64,000 bases of DNA. Source: Chryseobacterium sp. C-71. Its GTDB lineage: Bacteria > Bacteroidota > Bacteroidia > Flavobacteriales > Weeksellaceae. Below the pieces are notes generated by a model. That model was not told the DNA's origin and searched no databases. It was given only the letters and a program-made list of their open reading frames with translations. The DNA is taken from NCBI RefSeq assembly GCF_020911865.1, contig NZ_CP087131.1, positions 2,418,001 through 2,482,000 of the forward strand, given 5' to 3'. The position numbers and the translations under genes are program-made. Below, piece by piece: positions 1 to 7,162 of this stretch (positions within the stretch are counted from its first letter, which is position 1; every line of letters begins with the position of its first letter).

Positions 1-441
1 TACAATATCTGATTTGAAATTCTTCACTATCTCAACAGCAATTTTCGCCGCTAATTCTTTTGGAAATCTGTAAACTCCTGTACTGATATTTGGAAAAGAA
101 ATAGTTTTTACATCTAAACTTTCAGCCAATTTTAATGAGTTTCTATAACAATTTGCTAGAAGTTGTGAACATTTTTCTTCATCGTTATTCCAAATAGGTC
201 CGACCGTATGAATTACATATTTTGCGGGAAGATTTCCGGCCGTTGTTTTTACAGCTTCTCCCGTTTTACATTTTCCCTGTCGGTTTCTGATTTCTTTGCA
301 TTCGTCCAAAATCTGTGATCCTCCAGCACGATGAATAGCACCGTCAACTCCGCCTCCACCAAGTAATGAAGAATTGGCAGCATTGACGATGGCGTCTGTT
401 TTTATTTTGGTGATGTCGGCTTTTATTAATTCAATTTTCAT
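1..441 (-). CDS. Macro-domain ADP-ribose hydrolase/binder (3' part cut by window edge)
   Basis: This is the N-terminal 147 codons of a macro-domain protein; the rest lies left of the window. The ATG is at 441, eleven bases inside the end of the upstream ADP-ribosylglycohydrolase gene. The ADP-ribose pocket is clear: [20 protein letters not shown] at residues 20-39, and a phosphate-binding loop ISTGVYRFP near the cut end. Macro domains of this MacroD/YmdB type bind ADP-ribose and often remove it from proteins, nucleic acids or O-acetyl-ADP-ribose. Here it is the last visible gene of an ADP-ribose array, so an eraser or scavenging role is likely. The exact substrate cannot be read from the sequence. 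Confidence 0.93.
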   Translation of the reverse strand, partial: MKIELIKADITKIKTDAIVNAANSSLLGGGGVDGAIHRAGGSQILDECKEIRNRQGKCKTGEAVKTTAGNLPAKYVIHTVGPIWNNDEEKCSQLLANCYRNSLKLAESLDVKTISFPNISTGVYRFPKELAAKIAVEIVKNFKSDIV

Positions 442-1342
442 AAAATCTGCTTTTTCTCCAATTTTCAATATTCTCCTTCCAATCTGGGATTGAATTTTCA
501 TCGCAGCATAAAATACTTATTCCTGCCGCCATTGCACAGGTTGTATCTCTGTCTCCCAATGCAGAAACTGTATTCCAAAGACATTCTTCAAAATTATTTC
601 TATATCTCGAAAGCATCCAAATGACAAGTGGAACTGTATCTTGAGCGGTCATTTTAATTCCATTTCCTAATGTTTTTACCAGCAGTTCAATACTTGGATT
701 TCCATTTAAGTGAATAACTTTATTAAGCTTACTTTTCATATCAGAATCATTTAATTCATCCTGGATTTTTTGAATAAATTCTTCCTGAGAATATTTTTTA
801 ATTCCTAACTTTTCCTGAATCGCAAAAGCTGCAGCCAAAGCAATTGCTTTTGTTCCTTCTATCGCTTCTTTATTTGCGTGAGTCACTTCACAGGATAGTT
901 CTGCATTGATTTTAAGTTGATTCAAATCATCATAAAAGTGTGCCCCAATCACAGAAGCTCTCATTGCACCGCCATTTCCCATCGAGCCCTGTCCTTCAAA
1001 TTTTGAATAAGAAACTTCTTTCCAGTTTTCTCCGCTTTTTACAGCTCTAAAATATTGATGCATTGAAGGTCCATACCCTCTTTTGATATCTAAAAAATAG
1101 TTTTTTGTAAACTCTTCTGCAAGAAACTCCTGATTAATCACGCCAAATTTTCCCAAAGATTTGAAAACAGCAATTGCCATAATTGTGTCGTCTGTAAAGT
1201 CAAGAGAAGTTTCAGGAAGAATTTTTTGATGAATATATGTTTTCATTAAGCTTTCTTCTCCGAAAAAACTTTCTCCAAAAGCATCACCAATGGAAAGTCC
1301 TGTGAGGGATTTTGAAGTAAGTAAGAGTTTATTTGTTAACAT
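431..1342 (-). CDS. ADP-ribosylglycohydrolase (ARH/DraG family)
   Basis: This is a 303-residue cytosolic enzyme of the ARH/DraG family, which hydrolyses ADP-ribose from modified macromolecules using two metal ions, normally magnesium. Family motifs are in order: GDAFGE at residues 19-24, the metal-binding TDD at 50-52, the ribose loop [16 protein letters not shown], and the C-terminal metal motif LGDRDTT at 262-268, where the second and third acidic ligands appear as D264 and D266. It overlaps both neighbours by 7 to 11 bases, which suggests translational coupling with DUF4291 upstream and the macro domain downstream. The family is secure; whether it acts on arginine, serine or another acceptor is unknown. 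Confidence 0.93.
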   Translation of the reverse strand: MLTNKLLLTSKSLTGLSIGDAFGESFFGEESLMKTYIHQKILPETSLDFTDDTIMAIAVFKSLGKFGVINQEFLAEEFTKNYFLDIKRGYGPSMHQYFRAVKSGENWKEVSYSKFEGQGSMGNGGAMRASVIGAHFYDDLNQLKINAELSCEVTHANKEAIEGTKAIALAAAFAIQEKLGIKKYSQEEFIQKIQDELNDSDMKSKLNKVIHLNGNPSIELLVKTLGNGIKMTAQDTVPLVIWMLSRYRNNFEECLWNTVSALGDRDTTCAMAAGISILCCDENSIPDWKENIENWRKSRFYEN

Positions 1343-1977
1343 TTTAATCTTAATTTCTTATTTAATTTTTCATCATCAAACAATAATGGTTTCTCTTCTG
1401 GAATCATTAAGTTTTCCAAATCATTATTCAAAACAAACTGATGTTGCTCTTTCACAAAACCTGAAATATCTTGAATCAGAATAATATCTTCTTTGGAAAA
1501 AGAACGAGTAAATTCATTTCTCAAACCAATCTGAATTGCTCTCCTTTCCAGTTTTTTTCCAAAAGGATCGTGATCTGGATCCCATTGCAACCTTACAGAA
1601 GATTCTTTTACCTGATCTTGCCATTCTTCTCTAGAAATTCCCAATCTGTCGTTGTAAGTTGAATAAACTGCATTTTCGAGATATCTTTTTAAAGCATCCA
1701 TTTTTAAATGAATCGCTAAAACATATTCCTGACCCTCCTTCGTTCCCCAAACGTTTCGGTACATCATCCAAAGAAAATTTGGTTTTATCCAAGTCATTCT
1801 TTCTAAGCTGAATGCTCCGCCAAAATATTGATTCTTAACTGCAAATTCACCAATTTCTTTTCGATATGACTGATAAACAATGATTTTCTCATCATCATAT
1901 TGAGCCATGATGTGATGCCCTTTTTGAGGCCAATCTTCTAGTTGTTCTTTATATTTTTTTAATTTAAATTCCTTCAT
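1336..1977 (-). CDS. DUF4291 family protein
   Basis: The 213-residue product matches my memory of DUF4291, a cytosolic family of unknown function; typical features are QLEDWPQKGHHIMAQYDDE near the N-terminus, IIVYQSYRKEIGEFA, and the central WIKPNFLWMMYRNVWG block. I use the ATG at 1977 because it begins at the usual family start (MKEFKLKKYK). An in-frame ATG at 1986 is possible, and anything longer reads deep into the upstream gene. It overlaps the upstream gene by 14 bases and the downstream ARH gene by 7, so it is part of the ADP-ribose operon. The family function is not established by anything in the sequence; by context it handles ADP-ribosylated or NAD-derived molecules. Confidence 0.85.
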   Translation of the reverse strand: MKEFKLKKYKEQLEDWPQKGHHIMAQYDDEKIIVYQSYRKEIGEFAVKNQYFGGAFSLERMTWIKPNFLWMMYRNVWGTKEGQEYVLAIHLKMDALKRYLENAVYSTYNDRLGISREEWQDQVKESSVRLQWDPDHDPFGKKLERRAIQIGLRNEFTRSFSKEDIILIQDISGFVKEQHQFVLNNDLENLMIPEEKPLLFDDEKLNKKLRLKC

Positions 1978-2590
1978 AATAATCATCCCATTCTTTTTTA
2001 TCAAGAGTTTTATAATCTTCTGTCGGAAAATTGTACTTATCAATAAGAATGTCCAACTCAAATTCTTTTGTTTGAGGAAATAATAGATGAGCAATAACTT
2101 TATTTAATCTTTCAATAACTGTATCTATATCTTTTATACTCTCAGCCACAAAAGCTTTAGAAACCATTTCTTCGACAGACGGAATACCCATAATTCTCAT
2201 TCCCCCGAAAAAATTTTCTATTATTTGAATATAACTACTTCTAAATCGGATAATTCTATCTATAATTTCTTTAAGACTTTCACTCTTTATATCTTCTATT
2301 TTATAAAAATTTTCAATTCCTAAATATACTGTATCAATGATTTGATCTGAAAATTGATACTCTTTAAAAGCCTCAATAAACTCTAAATCATAGAAGTGTT
2401 TAATATCTTTAATTGTAATGTTCAAATAAGCAAAATACGCACAAACTCTTTTATATCTGATCTGTACCGAAGGTAATATTCTATGAGGATTCTCAATATA
2501 ATATACTGCTGCTTCATGCTCTAAAAGGTATCTTAATTTTAATAGTAACTCTAAAATTTCTAAGGTTACCTCTTCTCTTGTAACTTTCAT
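1964..2590 (-). CDS. Conserved hypothetical protein in the ADP-ribose operon
   Basis: I do not recognise this 208-residue protein. It has no signal peptide or membrane segment. It is predicted mostly helical, with leucine/isoleucine-rich amphipathic stretches (EILELLLKLRYLLEHEAA, EIIDRIIRFRSSYIQIIE). The start overlaps the stop of the poly(ADP-ribose) glycohydrolase gene by four bases (ATGA) and its end overlaps DUF4291 by 14 bases, so it is an integral operon member rather than an insertion. Roles such as a substrate-recognition or scaffold subunit are guesses. No catalytic motif is evident. Confidence 0.8.
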   Translation of the reverse strand: MKVTREEVTLEILELLLKLRYLLEHEAAVYYIENPHRILPSVQIRYKRVCAYFAYLNITIKDIKHFYDLEFIEAFKEYQFSDQIIDTVYLGIENFYKIEDIKSESLKEIIDRIIRFRSSYIQIIENFFGGMRIMGIPSVEEMVSKAFVAESIKDIDTVIERLNKVIAHLLFPQTKEFELDILIDKYNFPTEDYKTLDKKEWDDYYEGI

Positions 2591-3402
2591 TTTATTTCTT
2601 CGAAAGGCTTTATCATTTCTTCTTTCTTGGTCAGAACTGCAAAAACCACTCTTTTAAATTTATTTTTATACTTTCCTTGAAGATGCTTTTTAAATAATTC
2701 AGCAATTTCTTTCGGATCATTTTTAAAAACGCCACATCCCCAAGCTCCTAAAATCAATGTTTCATTTCCTTGATGTAAAGCTAAAGCCAGCATTTTATCT
2801 GTTCTTACATCCATCGTACCGAAAATCTCACCAACTCTTTCCGGTTCCTTTTGCTTTACAACACCTGCATTTACAGCTGGAGAAGTAATGAAATTGCACA
2901 GAACAGGTTTCGTCAACAATTCGCCTTTATCTTTTCTGAAAACCGGAACTTTCGGGCTGTAAATCATCATATCGGTGTAAAAACAAGATTCCATTTCACG
3001 ATGAATTCTGTAATAATCCCAGCCTTGAAGCAAACTTTCATGCAATCCTGAAGTTCTTGCCAAACTTTCTTCCTGAGCTTCCGCCCCATTGATAAAACCT
3101 CCTCCCGGATTTTTTGCAGAGGCAAAATTCAGGCACATTATTTTTTCCTGATTTTCTTCTTCGGCTAATTGTAAAATTGCTTTTAAAGAACTGCATCTCC
3201 AAACCTCAAATTGAGTTTCGAAATTTGTTTTAGGGAGTTCTTTTGTTGTCATTTCCGAAAGTTCTTCAGATGAAAACAATACGGTTTCTTTTTTAGAGAT
3301 TTCCAGTTCGTTTTCAATATTTATTTTTTCGTTGTGTTCGTTTATATAATATTTTTTGGCTAGGATTTCTAATGTATCTTTTGCCATTCCTTTATTTGTC
3401 AT
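2587..3402 (-). CDS. Microbial-type poly(ADP-ribose) glycohydrolase (TIGR02452/DUF2263)
   Basis: The 271-residue product carries the PARG signature: the glycine-rich loop NPGGGFINGA starting at residue 98, followed by the catalytic AQEESLARTSGL, with the tandem glutamates at 111-112. These residues in family members hydrolyse ribose-ribose or terminal ADP-ribose bonds. Further conserved blocks are MIYSPKVPVFR and LALHQGNETLILGAWGCGVF with the macro-fold phosphate loop. The length fits the bacterial PARG/TIGR02452 group. The start overlaps the preceding gene by 11 bases; an alternative ATG five codons in (3387) would shorten the overlap. It sits in the middle of the array beside other ADP-ribose erasers. 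Confidence 0.93.
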   Translation of the reverse strand: MTNKGMAKDTLEILAKKYYINEHNEKINIENELEISKKETVLFSSEELSEMTTKELPKTNFETQFEVWRCSSLKAILQLAEEENQEKIMCLNFASAKNPGGGFINGAEAQEESLARTSGLHESLLQGWDYYRIHREMESCFYTDMMIYSPKVPVFRKDKGELLTKPVLCNFITSPAVNAGVVKQKEPERVGEIFGTMDVRTDKMLALALHQGNETLILGAWGCGVFKNDPKEIAELFKKHLQGKYKNKFKRVVFAVLTKKEEMIKPFEEIK

Positions 3403-3817
3403 CGTTAGTTTTTATGTTTAATAGTAAATTTTCCACATCAGCATTTGCAGGTTCTTTAAAATCTTTCCCCATAAATACTTTTGTTACTTTAATATTTCCC
3501 ACAATTGCCCGGTTGAATGCTTCCAATTCTTCGGAAGGAACCCATAATTCATTATGATTTTTGGCTCCTACGTTTTGAGCAGGATATTTATTGACTTCTT
3601 CTTCCAATACTTGAAATTCGGTTACAAATCCAAGATAATTTCCCGCTTCATCTCTCGTATTCCATTTTTCTGCAATTTCGGAAGCATAATCTTCATCTAA
3701 AACGGGATAGAAAATCGGTTGCCATTCCAATCTTGGAGGAAATTTTTTGAAATTGCTTTCGATAATCAAAAGCATTTCTTTTTCTCCGACGGGTCTGTAT
3801 AGTGTTTTTGTTTTCAT
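3392..3817 (-). CDS. Small 'ADP-ribosylation/crystallin J1' family protein, possible ART fold
   Basis: This 141-residue protein belongs to a family that databases often label 'ADP-ribosylation/crystallin J1', as I remember it. The visible signature is LYRPVGEKEMLLI at the N-terminus, then FPPRLEWQPIFYPVL, and a C-terminal strand ELWVPSEELEAFNRAIVGNI. The layout of an early arginine strand and a late glutamate on a strand followed by 'VP...I.G.I.V' resembles ADP-ribosyltransferase folds such as DarT, so it could be the transferase of the cluster. That is my inference, not an established function. It overlaps the PARG gene by 11 bases. A 118-base gap with a degenerate repeat separates it from the PurA-like gene upstream. 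Confidence 0.75.
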   Translation of the reverse strand: MKTKTLYRPVGEKEMLLIIESNFKKFPPRLEWQPIFYPVLDEDYASEIAEKWNTRDEAGNYLGFVTEFQVLEEEVNKYPAQNVGAKNHNELWVPSEELEAFNRAIVGNIKVTKVFMGKDFKEPANADVENLLLNIKTNDDK

Positions 3818-3837
3818 GGTTGTGCTTTTTTAATATT

Positions 3838-3935
3838 TTTATTTTTTAACGCAAGTCCGCAAAGATTTTCTTTTTTTAACTTGATGTATATTTTTAAGTT
3901 CGCAAAGGCGTTTCACTTAGCTAGGCTCACAATGT
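3838..3935. repeat. Degenerate 'cgcaaag' intergenic repeat, copy 1
   Basis: TTTTTTAACGCAAGTCCGC, then GTTCGCAAAGGCGTTTCAC and TTAGCTAGGCTCACAATG fill the gap between the PurA-like and the small ART-like gene. The order of blocks matches 17581-17675. It may mark a break in the operon. Confidence 0.5.
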
Positions 3936-5006
3936 TTAATCAATTCTTTTAAAATCCTTTGAATATGGAGAATAAGATCCGTAAACCACATCAAATTTCA
4001 CATCAAGATTATCCATTTTAAATTCCTCATCCAATTGATCCAGGCAAGTCACCACCAGATTTTTCTTGGTCGCAGTAACATAAGCTTCATCCAACTTCAA
4101 AGCATAATTTAATAAATCATAATCCAAATCACCAAAACGGAGATCCTTTTGATACTCATTAAAAATACAGGTTTCCTCCTCATTATTTTTTAATGCTAAA
4201 TCCTTTTCATTGCTCATCCAACCGCTTCCGTGGCGTGTTGAATATGACCTTGTGACATAAAACATTTCAATATTTTCAATCTTCAACAATGTACAAACTT
4301 CATAGGCATTTTTTGAAGTGGTATTTGCAAAAGTCACATTCGGGAAAACGCCATGATCCATATCCAATAAAATTCCCTGACTGCCTTCAAAAATTAGGTT
4401 GTTAAATGAATTCAGATAATTGTAACCTTCAATTTTCCAGTCAATTTTATCAATGGCATTTAAAAAATCCTGTAATGCATTTTGAATTTCCTCTCCGTCT
4501 TCAAAACCGTAATAATTGGCAATTCCTTTTAATTTTTCAATCAAAATGGTTCGTGGAGCAATCAAATCAATGGCGAATAATTTAAACGGACTTTCATTTC
4601 TTTTCATGGTTGCTCCAACTCCTTTTCCACAGGTTCCGTGTTCTAAGTTTTTGATGTTTTTTCTATTGCTAAAAACATCAAAAGGTGTTGTAACCTTTGC
4701 CAGCGGATGAATATGCAGTTCAACATTTCCGTTTTTCTGTTGTAATTCTTCCCTTTCATTGAATAAAAAAGTAGGGTGAATCGTACAATGTTCAGTAAAA
4801 TAAGAAGGCAAACCACGCAATGCTCCACTTGCAAAACTTGAATGAATGTGCTTTTTGTCATCAATCATCACAGTATGCGCCGCTTGTTGCCCGCCGGAAA
4901 AACGAATAACTACAGACTCAGGATTCTGCTGAGCCAGAAAATCTGTAGTGATTCCTTTTCCTTCATCACCAAAACCTAAGCCTATAATTATTTGTGCCGT
5001 TTTCAT
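3936..5006 (-). CDS. Divergent adenylosuccinate synthetase-like protein
   Basis: The 356-residue product is a PurA homologue, shorter than ordinary PurA (about 430). It keeps the P-loop with the catalytic aspartate (GFGDEGKG, D14), the catalytic histidine block (GGQQAAHTV, H44), GTCGKGVGATMKR, and FEGSQGILLDMDHG. It lacks the arginine-rich aspartate-binding loop of PurA: the corresponding stretch reads KDLRFGDLDYD. The GTP-specificity motif TKLD reads TCLD, and the C-terminal region is shortened. It may therefore activate a 6-oxopurine or related nucleotide toward another acceptor. I choose the ATG at 5006 with an AAGAAA before it, four bases after the vWA stop. An ATG at 5039 lies inside the vWA gene. 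Confidence 0.85.
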   Translation of the reverse strand: MKTAQIIIGLGFGDEGKGITTDFLAQQNPESVVIRFSGGQQAAHTVMIDDKKHIHSSFASGALRGLPSYFTEHCTIHPTFLFNEREELQQKNGNVELHIHPLAKVTTPFDVFSNRKNIKNLEHGTCGKGVGATMKRNESPFKLFAIDLIAPRTILIEKLKGIANYYGFEDGEEIQNALQDFLNAIDKIDWKIEGYNYLNSFNNLIFEGSQGILLDMDHGVFPNVTFANTTSKNAYEVCTLLKIENIEMFYVTRSYSTRHGSGWMSNEKDLALKNNEEETCIFNEYQKDLRFGDLDYDLLNYALKLDEAYVTATKKNLVVTCLDQLDEEFKMDNLDVKFDVVYGSYSPYSKDFKRID

Positions 5007-5010
5007 TTTC

Positions 5011-5865
5011 TTAAAACATTTGAATATTATTAAATCCACCTAAATCTTTAGTTTTGAAACTATCTTCACTAAATCTGCTGCAGACTACCTCTTTAATCAC
5101 CTTCGGAACATCTCTGTAATCTTCGATGGATAAACAGTTTTGGCCTAAAAGATCTTTCCAGCCTTTATCAGCATTCACCGCCTGTCCGGAATGCAAAACA
5201 CTGATGTGGAAAACTTCATATCTCTTTTTTGCTTCTTCCAACAATTCTGTGTGCTTAAAACTCTGTTGTCCGGTTCCCATTATTTCTCTGATTGCTGAAG
5301 CAGGAAGTGTTTTCAGACAAGGTTCATCACCAACTGTAAACAGTAATCCTTTTTGGTTTCTTTTTTCAAAAGCGTCGGTTTTGGTGTGAAAAGCAGCAAA
5401 ATACCAAGCCAATAAATAACTTTCTCCGGCATTTCCTCCTCCTCCAGATTCAATATAAGTTCTCGTCAACCACATATCCAACTCTTCATCTCCAGATTCA
5501 AACTGACCAACCTGCAAAGGATAACCGTCACATTCATGATCTCCGATTCCTAAGAATAAAAGTGCGGGATCGGGAACTCCACCCTGAATGATTCCGCCCA
5601 TCAATTTTGGAAGGCCTTCTTTAATTAATTCGTGAGGAATATGTCCCATACTTCCGGTGACATCCAATCCTAAAATAATCGGAACTGAATTTGGGTGAAC
5701 TGCAGAATCTCTTGATTCTCTGAAAGAAATGCCGTTAGGATTCATTGATTCGTGTGCCATTCTTTTTGCATTCTGAGTGAAAATTTCACTTGCAGATTTT
5801 GATGCATACCCTTCTTTTCTTGCTCTGTCATAACGAGCGTCCATGTCGTATCTTGTACTTCCCAT
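5011..5865 (-). CDS. vWA-like domain protein of the ADP-ribose cluster
   Basis: This 284-residue cytosolic protein has a von Willebrand A-like domain starting near residue 60. A MIDAS-type metal motif DVTGS lies at residues 68-72 after a hydrophobic strand, and a second acidic cluster follows in LGIGDHECDG. The glycine-rich ESGGGGNAGESY and the strand GLLFTVGDEP complete a plausible vWA fold. The first 55 residues are rich in Arg, Asp and Tyr. vWA proteins of this sort usually mediate metal-dependent protein contacts. It lies two bases from the coiled-coil gene upstream and four from the PurA-like gene downstream, so the three are probably co-translated. The specific role is unknown. Confidence 0.85.
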   Translation of the reverse strand: MGSTRYDMDARYDRARKEGYASKSASEIFTQNAKRMAHESMNPNGISFRESRDSAVHPNSVPIILGLDVTGSMGHIPHELIKEGLPKLMGGIIQGGVPDPALLFLGIGDHECDGYPLQVGQFESGDEELDMWLTRTYIESGGGGNAGESYLLAWYFAAFHTKTDAFEKRNQKGLLFTVGDEPCLKTLPASAIREIMGTGQQSFKHTELLEEAKKRYEVFHISVLHSGQAVNADKGWKDLLGQNCLSIEDYRDVPKVIKEVVCSRFSEDSFKTKDLGGFNNIQMF

Positions 5866-5867
5866 AA

Positions 5868-6203
5868 CTAAAATTTTTTACCAAATAAATACTCAAATCT
5901 TTTTGTGGAAACTTCAAGCTGAATATTTAAATTTCTGATTGTTAATGATAATTCTATGTCTTTCTGAACGAATGCTTCCGGCTGAAAATCGGCAAATGTC
6001 AAACTGTTTTTGTCTAACGGACTGATGTCGATAAGACCTTCCTGTTCACGCTCCAGTCTTTTTATTTTCAGTTCAATGTCTTCAACTCGGCGTCTGTATA
6101 TCAACTCTGAATCTTCCCCGATTGTTCGGGCTCGATCTTCTCTTATCTGGTCATTATTTCTTTGTAATGATTCGATAAATCTGGGTTTTAAGTCTTCTTT
6201 CAC
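5868..6203 (-). CDS. Small coiled-coil hypothetical protein, GTG start
   Basis: The 111-residue product is charged and helical. Residues about 30-58 form a likely coiled coil (RRRVEDIELKIKRLEREQE), and a second helix, IELSLTIRNLNIQLEVSTK, follows near residue 82. No signal peptide or known domain is visible. The start is GTG at 6203; no better ATG precedes it in frame. It is the first gene of the coiled-coil/vWA/PurA-like unit and is preceded by the proposed NrtR operator at 6218-6238. A partner or adaptor for the vWA protein is the simplest guess from the two-base spacing. Confidence 0.75.
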   Translation of the reverse strand: MKEDLKPRFIESLQRNNDQIREDRARTIGEDSELIYRRRVEDIELKIKRLEREQEGLIDISPLDKNSLTFADFQPEAFVQKDIELSLTIRNLNIQLEVSTKRFEYLFGKKF

Positions 6204-6217
6204 GTTTTTAAATTTTA

Positions 6218-6238
6218 TTTGCGTTTACTTTACACTAA
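6218..6238. promoter_or_regulatory. Proposed NrtR operator, box 1
   Basis: A 21-bp imperfect dyad with left half TTTGCGT, a 7-base spacer, and right half ACACTAA. It matches two other boxes (6880-6900 and 7866-7886) in half-site sequence and spacing. It ends 15 bases upstream of the GTG of the coiled-coil/vWA/PurA-like unit. The link to NrtR is inference from position and repetition. Confidence 0.6.
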
Positions 6239-6281
6239 TTAAAAACTGCATAGTTTTGCTCTAATTCTTTACGAATTACTT

Positions 6282-6824
6282 TTATTCTTTTAACAGATCT
6301 CTTACTTCCATTAAAGCAAATCCCAACAAGTTTTCTCCATTCCATTGTGATGGATCTTGTGCTTTTGGATCTGTTTCCAGCATTCCGATTCCCCAAATTG
6401 TATCGTATGGACTCGCTTCAACCAATATCTTATCATCTGTTGAAAGTAAAAACTCTTTAAACGCTTCATTCTGAGAAAATTTTAACAAGTTTGCTCTTCT
6501 CACAATTTCATATTTTTGCTCATCCCAAACTTTCGGATCAAAGTTTTTTACATTTCTTCCCAAACTTTTTGCCTGATTGGGAGTTTCTGAGTTTAAAATT
6601 TCTTTTAAAGTTTCATCATCATTAAAAAGCCTAGCTTTCCCAGCCATCATATAATGTTCGGCAGTTTGATAATTTGTTCCATTTTCTTCGAATTGTAAAG
6701 GAAACCATTGGCTAAAACAAGCTTTTGTAATCTCATCTTTTACTGTATGTCCCCAGAAAAACAAGAACTCTGGATTTTCTTTTTTCTGAAATTTTTCTAT
6801 TGTATTCTGTAATGTGTACTTCAT
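6282..6824 (-). CDS. NADAR family protein (YbiA-like N-glycosidase, DUF1768)
   Basis: The 180-residue product is a NADAR-domain protein. Conserved blocks run in order: FLFFWGHT near the N-terminus, CFSQWFPLQFEENGTNYQTAEHYM split over the usual W/E residues, MAGKARLF, AKSLGRNVKNFDP, FLLSTDDKILVEASPYDTIWGIGM, and NGENLLGFALMEVR. NADAR proteins cleave N-glycosidic bonds in riboflavin intermediates (YbiA), and related members have been reported to remove ADP-ribose from guanosine. The ATG at 6824 is chosen. A TTG seven codons earlier also opens the frame but lies next to the -7 box at 6843-6850. It forms its own unit with a proposed NrtR box upstream. Confidence 0.93.
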   Translation of the reverse strand: MKYTLQNTIEKFQKKENPEFLFFWGHTVKDEITKACFSQWFPLQFEENGTNYQTAEHYMMAGKARLFNDDETLKEILNSETPNQAKSLGRNVKNFDPKVWDEQKYEIVRRANLLKFSQNEAFKEFLLSTDDKILVEASPYDTIWGIGMLETDPKAQDPSQWNGENLLGFALMEVRDLLKE

Positions 6825-6842
6825 GATTGCGTCATTGTTACA

Positions 6843-6850
6843 CAAATATA
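6843..6850 (-). promoter_or_regulatory. Promoter -7 box of the NADAR gene
   Basis: On the minus strand this reads TATATTTG, a perfect Bacteroidetes TAnnTTTG box. A TTTG (-33-like) lies 21 bases further upstream, at about 6872-6875. The expected transcription start is only about 10-15 bases before the ATG at 6824. Confidence 0.6.
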
Positions 6851-6879
6851 AGAAGGTTTGATTTTATTCACCAAATTTA

Positions 6880-6900
6880 TTTGCGTTTATTTTACGCTAA
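6880..6900. promoter_or_regulatory. Proposed NrtR operator, box 2
   Basis: Half-sites TTTGCGT and ACGCTAA are separated by seven bases; this is the most symmetrical of the three boxes (six of seven pairs). It lies just upstream of the -33 region of the NADAR promoter, unlike box 3, which covers the nrtR promoter. Regulation by the adjacent NrtR-type protein is inferred. Confidence 0.6.
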
Positions 6901-7162
6901 TACACTTAAAATCCTGATTATCAATAATAAAAATTTATCTTTCACTAAACACTAATGATACAAATATTTTCATAAATCAAACAATTTTAAATGATTGCTA
7001 TAAGTTTTGGCTAAAGCAAATGTAGATTTAAAAAAACGGACTAAAGTCCGTTTCTATTGATGTAAATATTCGTTGTAATTTTTTAATGAATTATTTAATT
7101 TCTAATAAAAAGATTTGTGAAATTAGTGGAAAAAAAATAGTGCCATTCGTGGTTTACAAAAA
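6901..7162. other. Intergenic region between nrtR-like and NADAR genes
   Basis: No gene is visible between box 2 and the nrtR-like stop. The stretch holds a REP-like palindrome (7034-7053) and a degenerate copy of the 'gtgccattcgtggt' type repeat around 7112-7155. A clear U-tract terminator for nrtR is not seen. Confidence 0.6.
7034..7053. repeat. REP-like palindrome
   Basis: An eight-base stem AAACGGAC/GTCCGTTT closes on the tetraloop TAAA. It is preceded by an A-run and followed by TCTATTGATG. Palindromes of this kind (GGxCTAAAGxCC cores) are, from memory, widespread in intergenic DNA of Flavobacteriia. It could also slow transcription in either direction. Confidence 0.55.

Noticed and set aside
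3838..3860. TTTGCG-containing sequence upstream of the ART-like gene as a fourth NrtR box
   Set aside because: The half-site spacing differs from the 7-base spacer of the three boxes, and the sequence belongs to the dispersed 'cgcaaag' repeat.
3936..5006. PurA-like gene as a phage PurZ (2-aminoadenine pathway) enzyme
   Set aside because: The catalytic aspartate in GDEGKG is intact, whereas PurZ changes it, and no partner genes for a modified purine pathway are nearby.
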